This document shows, piece by piece, positions 53,501 through 62,317 of a stretch of 64,000 bases of DNA. The notes under the pieces were generated by a model. The model saw only the letters and a list, made by a program, of their open reading frames with translations. It ran no database searches and was not told the DNA's origin. The stretch is from DYRG01 sp041161065 (lineage in GTDB: Bacteria; Pseudomonadota; Gammaproteobacteria; Beggiatoales; Beggiatoaceae). The stretch's first letter is position 1, and each line of letters begins with the position of its first letter. Location of the stretch: positions 1 to 64,000 of the forward strand of contig JBEAVE010000004.1 of the NCBI GenBank assembly GCA_041161065.1, in the 5' to 3' direction. Position numbers and translations under genes: made by a program.

Positions 53501-56500
53501 CATTGGGAAGCGCATTTGAAAGAATGCCTTACACCTTTATTAGAAGCCTATCAAGTTGGGGTTGATACAGGTGAATTAGAATTTGCAGGTTATTCTATTT
53601 TTATGTATTGCAATTATAGTTTCTTTTCAGGTTTAAATTTAGAAGAACTCGAGAAAGAAACTACCAAATATGTAACGGCTATTAATCAAATTCAACAACA
53701 AACTCCGTTATATTACAACCAAATTGTATTGCAAACCATTCTAAACTTACGCGGAGCAAATAAAGAAAAGCCCTATTTGTTGATTGGAACTGCTTACGAT
53801 GAAACGGTTATGTTACCTATTCACACCAAAGTGAATGATATGACCGCATTGGCATTTCTATATGTGCATAAAATGTTATTGAGTTATTGGTTTGAAGAAT
53901 ATGAATTGGTCATTGACTATGCAGAGAAAGTTAATCCAATGGGAATTACAGCTATGTTTCATAGCACGTTATTGCATTTTTATGGTGGATTAGCGCGTTT
54001 GAAATTAATGCAAGTGGGTGGAAAAACGGCGCAAAAAAAATATAGCAAAGCCTTGAAAAAAGATTTCAAAAAAATGGAAAAATGGGCAAAGCACGCACCT
54101 ATGAATAATGAGCACCGTTATGCCTTGTTAAAAGCAGAACAAGCTAAATTAGCTGGGCATAAAATAGAAGCCTTACATTATTACAAAAAAGCGATTGAAT
54201 TAGCCAAACAACATCAATATCGTCAAGAGGAAAGTTTGATTTGTGAATGCTATGCTTATTTTTGGCAACAATTCGGAGATAATAATATCTTTGCTACCTA
54301 TATTCACCAAGCATTTTATCTATGTCAAACATGGGGAGCAACGGCTAAATTAGATTTATTGAAAAAGCGTTACCCAGAATTAAATTTAGGGGCAATTCAA
54401 AAAGGGATTTCACAGACTTTAACAACAACGACTGATCATGGTACGCCATCAAATAATTTAGATTTACTATCAATTATTAAAGCAGCGCGCAATTTATCAG
54501 AAGAAATTCAGCTCGATAATTTATTGAGGAAATTGATTTCAATTGTAATGGAAAATGCCGGCGCGCAACACGGTTTATTGTTATTAGAAAAAAACGGCGA
54601 ATGGTTCATTGAAGCACATAGCAATACTCAAAATTTGAGAATTGAATCTTCACACCCATTGAAACCTTTAAATGCTAAGGAATTAGCGGTTGTTCCTACC
54701 CATTTGATTTGGGACGTTATTCGTTTTCAGAAAGCCATTATTCTGGATAATGCGCTTGAAAGTTCTTATAAATCTGATAGTTACATACAGGCTCATCACG
54801 TTAAATCGGTTTTATGCAGTCCGGTATTAAATCAAGGAAAATTGATAGGTGTGATTTATTTGGAAAATAATTTGAGCAAAGGTGTTTTTACTGCCAGCCG
54901 TTTGGAATTGGTGCAATTAATTGCGAGCCAATTAGCGATTTCAATTGAAAATGCCCGTTTGTATGCAAATCTTGAGGAAAAAGTCGCTCAACGTACCGAG
55001 AAACTTGCTCAAGCAAATCAATCCATTCAAGCCCTCAATCAACGTTTGGAAGATGATAATCAAAAGTTAATTGAAGCGAAAAGAATTGCTTTAGCTGCAA
55101 CTGAATCAAAGTCGTTATTTTTGGCAAATATGAGCCACGAAATTCGTACCCCGATGAATGCCATTATTGGTATGACCAATATATTGCAAGATACCGCGTT
55201 AGATGAAGAACAAAAAGATTATTTGAATACGATTTGTAGCAGTAGTAATACGCTATTAACATTGATTAATGATATTTTGGATTTTTCAAAAATAGAAGCC
55301 AAGAAACTTTTATTAGAACAGCGGGAATTTGATCTGCGAGATTGCATAGAAAATGCGCTGAGTTTAATTAGTGCAAGGGCGGCTGATAAAAAGCTCGATT
55401 TGTTATATGAAATTAAAGAAGATGTTCCACAAAGTGTTATCGGTGATAGTGTTCGTTTGCAACAAATTATCGTTAATTTATTAAGCAATGCGGTGAAATT
55501 TACAGAACGAGGAGAAGTTCGCGTTAATGTTCAAAAGAACGGATTTGAAAATAACAAACAAGAATTACAATTTACGGTACAAGATACGGGGATTGGAATT
55601 CCTAAAGAAAAAATCCAACTTTTGTTTCAGAATTTCACCCAAGTTGATGAATCAACTACCCGTAAATATGGCGGCACGGGATTGGGTTTGACAATTAGCA
55701 AACATTTGACCGAATTAATGCAAGGACGCATTTGGATCGAAAGTGAAGAACATCTTGGATCAAAATTTCATTTTACGATTCAAATCCCATCTGGAGAAAA
55801 TAAACCTCAACAAGAACTGTATGAAATACACCCCGCGTTGAAAGGAAAAAAGGTTTTTTTACGGAACTTTTCACCCAACAGTTACGCTGTTTTTGCGGCG
55901 CAATTTCAAAGGTGGGGAGCGCAAATTATATCAGAGGAAATATCACCCGATTTAATGATTATTGATATTGAGCACACGCAATATGGTGAAGTTTTCTCCA
56001 CGTCTTCGATTTCTATTGCATTTACTTATGCTTGTAATAAGAAATATCGCCAAACACCGTTTAGTGCTTGTTTAACAAAACCCCTGCGGCATAAACGATT
56101 GTTAGATGTGTGTATTCAAGCCTTAGAAAAACCGCAAGAAAAACCTATAGCAACACCGCCTGTCGTGCAATCCAAAGCGATAGAATTAAGTGATTTGAAA
56201 ATATTGTTGGTTGATGATAATGATGTGAATCGGAAAGTGGGAGTTTTGCAACTAAAGAAAATAGGGTTTCAAGCGGATATTGCTGTCGATGGTATTGATG
56301 CGGTTGAAGCATTGCAAAGAAAACCCTACGATGTGATTTTAATGGATATGCAAATGCCGAGAATGGACGGATTAGAAGCGACGAAAGTTATTCGAGAACA
56401 ATGGAAAGAACCACGCTACCCTTATATTATTGCAATGACGGCGAATGCAATGAAAGAAGATCGAGAAAAATGTTTGGAAGGAGGCATGAATGATTACATT

Positions 56501-56563
56501 AGTAAACCCGTTAATGTCAATGAATTGAAAGATATTTTGGAGAACTATTGTCGAACGAGGTAA
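50501..56563 (+). CDS. Giant kinase-ATPase-GAF-hybrid histidine kinase
   Basis: The protein has 2020 residues from ATG 50501, chosen because GGAG lies seven bases upstream; the in-frame ATG at 50444 lacks one. In order: a Ser/Thr kinase-like domain (about 8-270; HKDINPANIIIN, then IDFEIA), an AAA/STAND ATPase (about 310-640; Walker A GYSGIGKS near 329, Walker B FMDDLQWAD), a long helical TPR-like region (about 740-1300), GAF (about 1340-1490), coiled coil, HisKA with His1546 (MSHEIRTPMNAIIG), HATPase (DTGIGI, GGTGLGL), a degenerate receiver without Asp, and a final receiver with Asp1949 (LMDMQMP). This architecture is known in cyanobacteria and filamentous sulfur bacteria. The kinase domain has DFE for DFG and HKD for HRD, so activity is doubtful. 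Stimulus unknown. Confidence 0.9.
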   Translation: MLSLENYTLIEKLSDSIRTQIYRGYRDVDRLPVICKLLGNAYPSPRDVAQFQREYQLTYHLKNSGGFIKAYDLQPYKNSWLMILEDIGGCSLSERLASYQGNFKHFLQFAIRLTEIIGELHQQNIMHKDINPANIIINPHTNQIQLIDFEIATELSRETQEVRNPDSLEGNLNYISPEQTGRMNRSIDYRSDLYSMGVTWYEMLTGCLPFQANDAMEMVYSHIAKIPTPPIEINQKIPYPLSAIVMKLLEKNAENRYQGTFGLKADLQHCLEQLENYGHIETFTLGTKDASSYFQIHEKLYGRETEIELLLSAFDRVSQGHKEVMLIAGYSGIGKSALVHEIHKPFSKKAGYFISGKFDQFKRNIPYDSLFQAFRGLVRQLLTESEEQIAAWKEKLLNCLGPNGQVLVDVLPEIEQIIGKQKPVVELSPSATRNRFNLVLQNFISAFSSLGHPFIIFMDDLQWADTPTLQLIELLMDDNKQQYLFIMGAYRDNEVDEFHPLMLTLKNLRNLNATVNIITLMPLALSHVNQLIADSLKTSTKQVEDISQLCWEKTRGNPFFLNQLLHTFHQNKAISFDIQQGCWKWDLDQMKQATISDNVVDLMVKKIQQLSVESQNVLKLAACIGNQFDLKTLALVSQQSLTDTAHALWGTLQEELILPLGDMYKFVNKVLLEKHQLETLIPIYRFVHDRVQQAAYSLIDDDQKSTTHLQVGTLLFQNSSQEELEERLFEIVNHLNLANNLIQTPEKKEELAKLNLLAGKTAKSAAAYEPALSYLKQGLNLLETDSWKTHYELSLNLFVEAAEAAFLNANYSQMNDWATEVLIHSKNILDQVKVYEIQIQAFMAQNLPLEAIALSLKVLALLGVKFPKKPTTFHILRDTYLAKYILLGKNIEKLREHFHTTDPKNLAVMNILNRIHSAAYIADPKQFILTAIKLMTFSVQKGNNPISAFGYSSYALFSCGAAEEIDIGTRFGRLALQVLEDLNADELKCRTNFMVYTFVWHWEAHLKECLTPLLEAYQVGVDTGELEFAGYSIFMYCNYSFFSGLNLEELEKETTKYVTAINQIQQQTPLYYNQIVLQTILNLRGANKEKPYLLIGTAYDETVMLPIHTKVNDMTALAFLYVHKMLLSYWFEEYELVIDYAEKVNPMGITAMFHSTLLHFYGGLARLKLMQVGGKTAQKKYSKALKKDFKKMEKWAKHAPMNNEHRYALLKAEQAKLAGHKIEALHYYKKAIELAKQHQYRQEESLICECYAYFWQQFGDNNIFATYIHQAFYLCQTWGATAKLDLLKKRYPELNLGAIQKGISQTLTTTTDHGTPSNNLDLLSIIKAARNLSEEIQLDNLLRKLISIVMENAGAQHGLLLLEKNGEWFIEAHSNTQNLRIESSHPLKPLNAKELAVVPTHLIWDVIRFQKAIILDNALESSYKSDSYIQAHHVKSVLCSPVLNQGKLIGVIYLENNLSKGVFTASRLELVQLIASQLAISIENARLYANLEEKVAQRTEKLAQANQSIQALNQRLEDDNQKLIEAKRIALAATESKSLFLANMSHEIRTPMNAIIGMTNILQDTALDEEQKDYLNTICSSSNTLLTLINDILDFSKIEAKKLLLEQREFDLRDCIENALSLISARAADKKLDLLYEIKEDVPQSVIGDSVRLQQIIVNLLSNAVKFTERGEVRVNVQKNGFENNKQELQFTVQDTGIGIPKEKIQLLFQNFTQVDESTTRKYGGTGLGLTISKHLTELMQGRIWIESEEHLGSKFHFTIQIPSGENKPQQELYEIHPALKGKKVFLRNFSPNSYAVFAAQFQRWGAQIISEEISPDLMIIDIEHTQYGEVFSTSSISIAFTYACNKKYRQTPFSACLTKPLRHKRLLDVCIQALEKPQEKPIATPPVVQSKAIELSDLKILLVDDNDVNRKVGVLQLKKIGFQADIAVDGIDAVEALQRKPYDVILMDMQMPRMDGLEATKVIREQWKEPRYPYIIAMTANAMKEDREKCLEGGMNDYISKPVNVNELKDILENYCRTR

Positions 56564-56635
56564 AAACTAGAAACGCACCCTGTTTTTCTTCTAAAAAGCC
56601 ACTATAATTAAATAAACTTATTTGGATATAAAGCC

Positions 56636-58132
56636 ATGTTTTTGGGGATTCAGCACAAATTCAATCTGATCATTAGTAGTTTTGTGATTTTTATGATTAT
56701 TGCAGCGGGAAGCGTGTTGATGTTGGTGAACGCCCGTTCGTTTGACGCGGTGGTGATTAGCATTGCGTCGCGCCAGCAAGTTTTGCTCATTCGCATGGCG
56801 CAACAAACGCAAGACCTGATCGCGGCGATGGAAAGCGAATCCGACACCCATGCCAAACGTAAATCACTTAATAAAAGCGTGGGATTGTTTCACAGCAGCC
56901 TTGTCGCGCTCAAAAACGGGGGCGACGCAACGGATATTGACGGGCGATCTATCGATTTACCCGCCGCCACCGGACGTATTTTTGAGTTTTTTGACCAAGT
57001 TGAGCGATATTGGATCAGTTCGCACAGCGCGCTAAAAATTTTGCTCGACCCCAACACCAAACCCGCCACCGATACCTTTTACGATGCCCAACACGCGCTG
57101 CCGCATCTTTGGCAACCATTAGAGGAAAATGTCGCCCAAGCCATTACCTTATTAAAAGAAAACTCTCAAACTAAAGTCTTAAATTTGAAAGGCATTATGT
57201 TGTTGATTTTGATTTTAACAATTTTATTAGCATCGGCGGCGTTTTGGTTTGGAAAATGTTACATCATCAAACCGATCAAAATTATGCGCGATGCGATGAA
57301 CGAATTACGCGCGGGCGATGGTGATTTAACCCGTCGGTTGCCGCATTTTGGAAACAATGAAATCGGTCAAACCGCCAAATCTTTAAATGGTTTTTTGAAC
57401 AAAATTCAACTAACTTTATTGGAATCGGCGAAAACCCTAGAAACCGCTTTTGATGCTTCCAAAGAAATCAATGAACAAGCCGCTAAATTAAGCCAAAACG
57501 CCGCCAAACAAGCCGCTAGTTTAGAAGAAACCAGCGCGTCTTTAGAACAAATTAGCAGTGCCATGCACGAAACCAGTCACAGTGCAACCCACGCCGGAAA
57601 TTTGGCAAAAAGTGTGTCAAATCAAGCCGAAGAAAGCCGCGCTGTCATGGAACAAACCATTCAAGCCATGAATAGCATTATTCGCCGAATTGTAATGGTC
57701 GACGACATTGCTTCACAAACCAATTTGCTCGCGATTAATGCATCAATCGAAGCCGCGCACGCCAAAAAATTCGGGAAAGGTTTTACGGTTGTCGCCAGCG
57801 AAGTCCGAACCCTCGCCGAACGCAGCCAACAAGTCGCCCGCGAAATCGACCAATTAGCCCACAAAAGTATGTCTATCGCCGAACAAACGCAGGATTTAAT
57901 TGGCAATATTGTCCCATCAACCCACGAAACCTCCGACTTAGTCGCACAAATTCAAACCGCCGCCCACGAAGAATATATCGGCATCGGACAAATCAATATT
58001 GCAATGAATGAATTAAGCCAATCCGCGCAATCAAATTCGAGCACTTCCGATAAACTCGCAGAAACCGCTTATTTAATGCAAATGCAAGCCGAATTGCTCA
58101 AAACCACCATGAGTTTCTTCAAACTTAAATAA
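56636..58132 (+). CDS. PilJ-type methyl-accepting chemotaxis protein
   Basis: The 498-residue receptor has a first membrane helix at about 9-31, then SIASRQQVLLIRMAQQTQDL, the hallmark of the PilJ/NarX-like sensor domain, a second helix at about 187-205, HAMP with MNELRAGDGDLTRRLP, and the signalling tip VDDIASQTNLLAINASIEAAHAKKFGKGFTVVA in family terms. PilJ-type receptors feed the Pil/Chp twitching pathway, which fits the pilX-pilY1 pair in this window. TATAAT at 56603-56608 is a likely -10 element. It lies 72 bases after the giant kinase. Confidence 0.9.
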   Translation: MFLGIQHKFNLIISSFVIFMIIAAGSVLMLVNARSFDAVVISIASRQQVLLIRMAQQTQDLIAAMESESDTHAKRKSLNKSVGLFHSSLVALKNGGDATDIDGRSIDLPAATGRIFEFFDQVERYWISSHSALKILLDPNTKPATDTFYDAQHALPHLWQPLEENVAQAITLLKENSQTKVLNLKGIMLLILILTILLASAAFWFGKCYIIKPIKIMRDAMNELRAGDGDLTRRLPHFGNNEIGQTAKSLNGFLNKIQLTLLESAKTLETAFDASKEINEQAAKLSQNAAKQAASLEETSASLEQISSAMHETSHSATHAGNLAKSVSNQAEESRAVMEQTIQAMNSIIRRIVMVDDIASQTNLLAINASIEAAHAKKFGKGFTVVASEVRTLAERSQQVAREIDQLAHKSMSIAEQTQDLIGNIVPSTHETSDLVAQIQTAAHEEYIGIGQINIAMNELSQSAQSNSSTSDKLAETAYLMQMQAELLKTTMSFFKLK

Positions 58133-58157
58133 CACCTTTGACATAGGAAATCTTTTT

Positions 58158-58664
58158 ATGAACGACGACAGAAATTCTCACGCCTATCAAAGCATGATGC
58201 AACATTTGCGGGATTTAACCCATTGGAAAAGTTTGCGCGATCAACTCGATCAAGCCGTTGAAAAAGTCGTCACGTTAGAGGAATTAACCCGTGAGGAAGC
58301 CGACAAAATTAGCGATTACATTCAGCGCGATGTCGAAGATGCCGCTAAGTTTATCGTTGAAACTCGCCAAGATTTAGCCGCGTGGCTGCGTTTTGACATC
58401 AATCTTTTAGAAGAAAAACTCTTAGAAATGTTTAAACACGCCGTCGATCACACGCAATTAGAACTTAATAAACTCGCCGATCAAGCTGAAATCGCAACCC
58501 ATTGGCACAGCAGCGAAATTATTGGTCTAGGCACATTACAATGTGAACAATGCGGCAAACTGTTGCATTTCCAAAAACCCGCTAAAATTCCGCTTTGTCC
58601 GCAATGCCAACACAATCAATTTAGCCGTTTGTGGGAAAATGAGCATGAACCCTTACAAAATTAA
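58158..58664 (+). CDS. Zinc-ribbon protein, DUF1451-like
   Basis: The 168-residue soluble protein has a highly charged helical N-terminal part (about 1-115) and a C-terminal rubredoxin-like zinc ribbon with two Cys pairs, LQCEQCGK and PLCPQCQ. The layout agrees with the DUF1451 zinc-ribbon family, whose function is unknown. It follows the PilJ-like receptor by 25 bases and precedes the oxidoreductase-ferredoxin gene by 42 bases on the same strand, so it may belong to a common transcript. Confidence 0.75.
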   Translation: MNDDRNSHAYQSMMQHLRDLTHWKSLRDQLDQAVEKVVTLEELTREEADKISDYIQRDVEDAAKFIVETRQDLAAWLRFDINLLEEKLLEMFKHAVDHTQLELNKLADQAEIATHWHSSEIIGLGTLQCEQCGKLLHFQKPAKIPLCPQCQHNQFSRLWENEHEPLQN

Positions 58665-58706
58665 AGAAACTTTGAGAAAAATACCGAAAGAAACGTAAAG
58701 GAAAAA

Positions 58707-61109
58707 ATGACAGCGGATTTTCAAATTGGGATTATTGGAAGCGGTCCGGCGGGATTGAGTGCGGCATTGCAAGCGGTGAAATGTAAATTGTCGCATATCG
58801 TGTTGGAAAGTGCCGCCCAACCCGCGCAAACGATTCGCCATTATCAAAAAAATAAATGGGTGATGGCTGAGCCGTCGATTTTGCCGCTGCGCAGTGCGTT
58901 GCCGTTTCAAGCCGCCAGCCGAGAAACCGTTTTAGAAAGCTGGGAAAAAATCCTCAAAACAACGCCTGTTAATTTGCGCTGCAATGCTGAACTCGTTGAA
59001 ATTACAGGACAAAAAGGCTGCTTTCAACTCCATTTGAAATCAGGAGAAATGATTTCTGTCGAGCAAATTGTTCTCGCCATCGGCATGCAAGGGAATTTGC
59101 GCAAATTAGATGAAAAAATCTTAGAAACAAATGGTCATATTCATTACGAATTAACCGATCCCAATCAATGGAGTCGACAAACCATTTTAGTGATCGGCGC
59201 GGGCGATGCAGCTATTGAAAATGCGTTGGCACTTTCCGAGAATAATCAAGTTATTATTGTAAATCGTCGCGAAGAATTTAGTCGAGCAAAACCAGCGAAT
59301 AATGATTTGATTTTGAAAGCCATTCATCAAGAAACCATTGAATGTTATTATCGAACGATTCCTATTAAAATTATTTCTCAGCAGAAACAATTAAAAGTCA
59401 CTTTACAAACCCTCGAAGGCGAAACACATTTATTGGTTGATCGGATTATTGCGCGATTGGGTGCGAGTCCGCCGCGCGAGTTTTTGGAAAAATGTGGGGT
59501 GCGATTTGGCAGCCCCGATCCGTCCGCGCCGCCGATTTTGAGCGCAACTTACGAAACCACCGTCGCGGGGCTGTACATTATCGGCAGTTTGGCGGGTTAT
59601 CCCCTGATAAAACAAGCCGTTAATCAAGGTTTTGAAGTGATCGAGTTTATTCAAGGTCACGACGTTGCGCCAGCCGATGAACCGATTTTATACGAGAAAT
59701 TCAAAAACTTACCCGCGTTTCATTCGGTGAATGCGTCGTTGGATATGATTCGATTTACCCTGCCGTTGTTGAGCAGTTTAACCGTTCTGCAATTGCGGGA
59801 ATTACTGATCGACAGCACGATCCGCACGCCACAACCCAACGAACAAATTTTTCGATACAACGATTACAGCGATAGCTTTTTTTCGATTATTGCGGGTGAG
59901 GTTCGAGTCGCAATAAATCGTGATGATCCCAGTCAAATCATCACGTTACGGCAAGGGCAATTTTTTGGCGAAATGAGTTTGATTTCTGGGCGGCGGCGAC
60001 AAGCGACCGTTCATGCGGGTTCGGGGCAGCAATGCGTGCTGTTAGAAACCCCGCGTCGCGCCATGTTAAGGTTGATTAATTCGGTCGATGCGGTCAAACG
60101 TTCGATCGACCAAATGTTTGTTTTAAGGGCAATTCAGGCGCATTTTGCCCCCGAAATTCCCGCCAGCGATCTCGCCGCCATCGTTCACACCGCTAAAATC
60201 CAACCCTTTGATGCCAATAGCATTATTTTTAAAGAAGGCGACACCGGCGATAGTTTGCATTTAATTCGCAGCGGATCAGTCACATTATCAAAAATCATTG
60301 CTAATCAAGAAGTTATTTTATCTTATGTTTCCGCAGGCAATTACATCGGTGAAACTGCGTTATTGAGCGAATTACCTAGAGCATTTACCGCCCGCGCTGC
60401 CGTCGCCACAGAAACCATTCGCCTTGATAGTCAAGCCTTTAGCGCATTGTTAGAACGTTCAACGACATTACGCCAACGATTAGAAGCGCGGTTTCACCAC
60501 AATTTGACCCGCCAAGTTCAAATGGAAAATCAACCGCAAACGGGTAATTTGATTGCGTTTTTGGTCGCGCAAGGATTGGGTGAAGCAACCGATGTGTTGT
60601 TGATCGACGAAAGTCTTTGTATTCATTGCGATAATTGCGAGCGGGCGTGCGCGGAAGTCCATCACGGCACGTCGCGTTTGGATCGTCAAGCGGGTCCCAC
60701 GTTTAATACCATTCATGTCCCTACTTCTTGTCGGCATTGTGAACACCCGCATTGCATGAAAGATTGTCCGCCCGACGCAATCCATCGTGCTGAAAATGGA
60801 GAAGTTTTTATTGCGGATAATTGCATTGGTTGTGGGCATTGCGAGAAAAATTGCCCGTATGGCGTGATTCAAATGGCGCACCCAAATCGTCCAAAAAATC
60901 ACTTGTGGCGGTGGGTGTTTTTTGGTTGGGGAAACGAACCCGGGCGAGAATTATTTAGCGAAATCAGCTCGTTAAACCACAAAGCCAAGGCAGTGAAGTG
61001 CGATATGTGTAAAGGCTTAAAAAACGGCGCGGCGTGCGTCAAAGCCTGTCCAACCGGCGCAGCCATGCGTGTTTCCCCCGAACAATTCCTCTCCTTAGCA
61101 ACCATTTAA
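58707..61109 (+). CDS. FAD oxidoreductase fused to two cNMP-binding domains and a four-cluster ferredoxin
   Basis: This 800-residue soluble redox protein has three parts. Residues 1-320 form a thioredoxin-reductase-like flavoprotein: FAD loop GSGPAGLSAAL, NAD(P) loop VIGAGDAAIENAL, and the final FAD segment AGLYIIGSLAGYPL. It lacks the CxxC disulfide, as in YpdA-like and ferredoxin reductase-like members. Residues about 370-480 and 495-610 are cyclic nucleotide-binding domains (GQFFGEMSLISGRRRQATV; FKEGDTGDSLHLIRSG, YIGETALLSELPRAFTARAA). Residues about 635-790 carry sixteen Cys in four groups (CIHCDNCERAC, CRHCEHPHCMKDC, CIGCGHCEKNC, CDMC-x8-CVKAC), the pattern of DmsB/NrfC-type four [4Fe-4S] proteins. 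It should pass electrons between NAD(P)H and an unknown partner, gated by a nucleotide. No catalytic partner subunit is adjacent. Confidence 0.85.
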   Translation: MTADFQIGIIGSGPAGLSAALQAVKCKLSHIVLESAAQPAQTIRHYQKNKWVMAEPSILPLRSALPFQAASRETVLESWEKILKTTPVNLRCNAELVEITGQKGCFQLHLKSGEMISVEQIVLAIGMQGNLRKLDEKILETNGHIHYELTDPNQWSRQTILVIGAGDAAIENALALSENNQVIIVNRREEFSRAKPANNDLILKAIHQETIECYYRTIPIKIISQQKQLKVTLQTLEGETHLLVDRIIARLGASPPREFLEKCGVRFGSPDPSAPPILSATYETTVAGLYIIGSLAGYPLIKQAVNQGFEVIEFIQGHDVAPADEPILYEKFKNLPAFHSVNASLDMIRFTLPLLSSLTVLQLRELLIDSTIRTPQPNEQIFRYNDYSDSFFSIIAGEVRVAINRDDPSQIITLRQGQFFGEMSLISGRRRQATVHAGSGQQCVLLETPRRAMLRLINSVDAVKRSIDQMFVLRAIQAHFAPEIPASDLAAIVHTAKIQPFDANSIIFKEGDTGDSLHLIRSGSVTLSKIIANQEVILSYVSAGNYIGETALLSELPRAFTARAAVATETIRLDSQAFSALLERSTTLRQRLEARFHHNLTRQVQMENQPQTGNLIAFLVAQGLGEATDVLLIDESLCIHCDNCERACAEVHHGTSRLDRQAGPTFNTIHVPTSCRHCEHPHCMKDCPPDAIHRAENGEVFIADNCIGCGHCEKNCPYGVIQMAHPNRPKNHLWRWVFFGWGNEPGRELFSEISSLNHKAKAVKCDMCKGLKNGAACVKACPTGAAMRVSPEQFLSLATI

Positions 61110-61137
61110 GCTCGTCAGTGAATCCTTGCTTGCATAC

Positions 61138-61238
61138 TTAGGTAGTGATCAAAAGCAAGAGATGATTTTGCCTATTTTGTGTTTATTTTCAGTAAATTAT
61201 AAATTTAATCAACATCCCTTATTGATCACTACCCCTAA
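61138..61238. repeat. Palindromic MITE-like repeat, copy 2
   Basis: TTAGGTAGTGATCAA (61138-61152) is inverted as TTGATCACTACCCCTAA (61222-61238). Inside, AAAAGCAAGAGATGATTTTGC matches the minus-strand core of the element at 26480-26544 (AGAGATGATTTTGC identical), and AAATTTAATC also recurs. Copy 2 is about 36 bases longer. It fills the gap between the ferredoxin fusion gene and ruvB, again at convergent gene ends. Confidence 0.75.
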
Positions 61239-61267
61239 ATTAAATCGTATTTGCGATTTTAAAACAT

Positions 61268-62311
61268 CTAAACCAAAGTTTGTTCTTCAAATAGGGCGTT
61301 GTTTCGGGGTTTTAATTGAAAATGCTCCCACGCTAAACGGGTAGCAATTCTTCCGCGCGGCGTGCGCATGAGAAATCCCTGTTGTAATAAATAAGGCTCG
61401 ACGACTTCCTCTAAAGTTCCTCTCTCATCACCAATCGCCGCCGCTAAACTTTCAATGCCAGCAGGTCCGCCGTCGAATTTTTGCATTAAGGTTAAAAGCA
61501 ATTTGTGATCTAAAATGTCTAAACCAAAGGTATCAACTTTAAGTAAATCAAGTGCTTGCTGAGCTGTTTCTAATTTTATAATGCCGTCGGACTTAATTTG
61601 CGCAAAATCACGCACTCGACGCAATAATCTATTTGCAATGCGCGGCGTACCCCTTGATCTTTTTGCAATTTCATAACACCCGTCATCGGTACTTTGTGCA
61701 TTTAAGATGCGGGCAGAACGGCTTATAATGTGGGCTAAATCATCAATACTGTAAAATTCGAGGCGTTGACTAATTCCAAAGCGATCTCGCAGCGGTGCAG
61801 TCAATAATCCACTGCGCGTCGTCGCCCCCACCAACGTGAACGGCGGCAAATCCAATTTAATCGACCGCGCCGCGGGTCCCTCGCCAATCATGATGTCGAG
61901 TTGATAATCCTCCATTGCAGGATATAAAACTTCCTCGACAACTGGGCTAAGCCGATGAATTTCATCAATAAAAAGCACGTCACGCGCTTCTAAATTGGTT
62001 AATAACGCCGCTAAATCGCCCGCTTTTTCTAAAACCGGACCCGACGTTTGCCGCAAATTAACCCCCATTTCTCGCGCAATAATATTGGCAAGGGTGGTTT
62101 TGCCTAATCCGGGAGGTCCAAAAAGTAACACATGATCAAGGGCTTCCCCTCGAGATTGGGCGGCGGGAATAAAAATTTCTAACTGTTCTCGAATGTGCGG
62201 TTGCCCCACATAATCCTGCAAACGACGGGGGCGTATTTCCGCATCCAGCGTAATTTCTTCGGGTGTTGATGCGCGCTGCGGTGCAATTAAACGATCAGTA
62301 TGAATTGCCAT
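61268..62311 (-). CDS. ruvB: Holliday junction branch migration helicase RuvB
   Basis: RuvB is the AAA+ motor of the RuvAB complex. The 347-residue protein has RPRRLQDYVGQPHIREQL, Walker A GPPGLGKTT, Walker B FIDEIHRL, sensor 1/arginine region GATTRSGLLTAPLRDRFG, and a winged-helix C-terminus with GIESLAAAIGDERGTLEEVVEPYL and RTPRGRIAT. Length fits the family. It starts six bases after cysC rather than after ruvA, so it is not in the usual ruvCAB order. Confidence 0.96.
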   Translation of the reverse strand: MAIHTDRLIAPQRASTPEEITLDAEIRPRRLQDYVGQPHIREQLEIFIPAAQSRGEALDHVLLFGPPGLGKTTLANIIAREMGVNLRQTSGPVLEKAGDLAALLTNLEARDVLFIDEIHRLSPVVEEVLYPAMEDYQLDIMIGEGPAARSIKLDLPPFTLVGATTRSGLLTAPLRDRFGISQRLEFYSIDDLAHIISRSARILNAQSTDDGCYEIAKRSRGTPRIANRLLRRVRDFAQIKSDGIIKLETAQQALDLLKVDTFGLDILDHKLLLTLMQKFDGGPAGIESLAAAIGDERGTLEEVVEPYLLQQGFLMRTPRGRIATRLAWEHFQLKPRNNALFEEQTLV

Positions 62312-62317
62312 AAAGTC

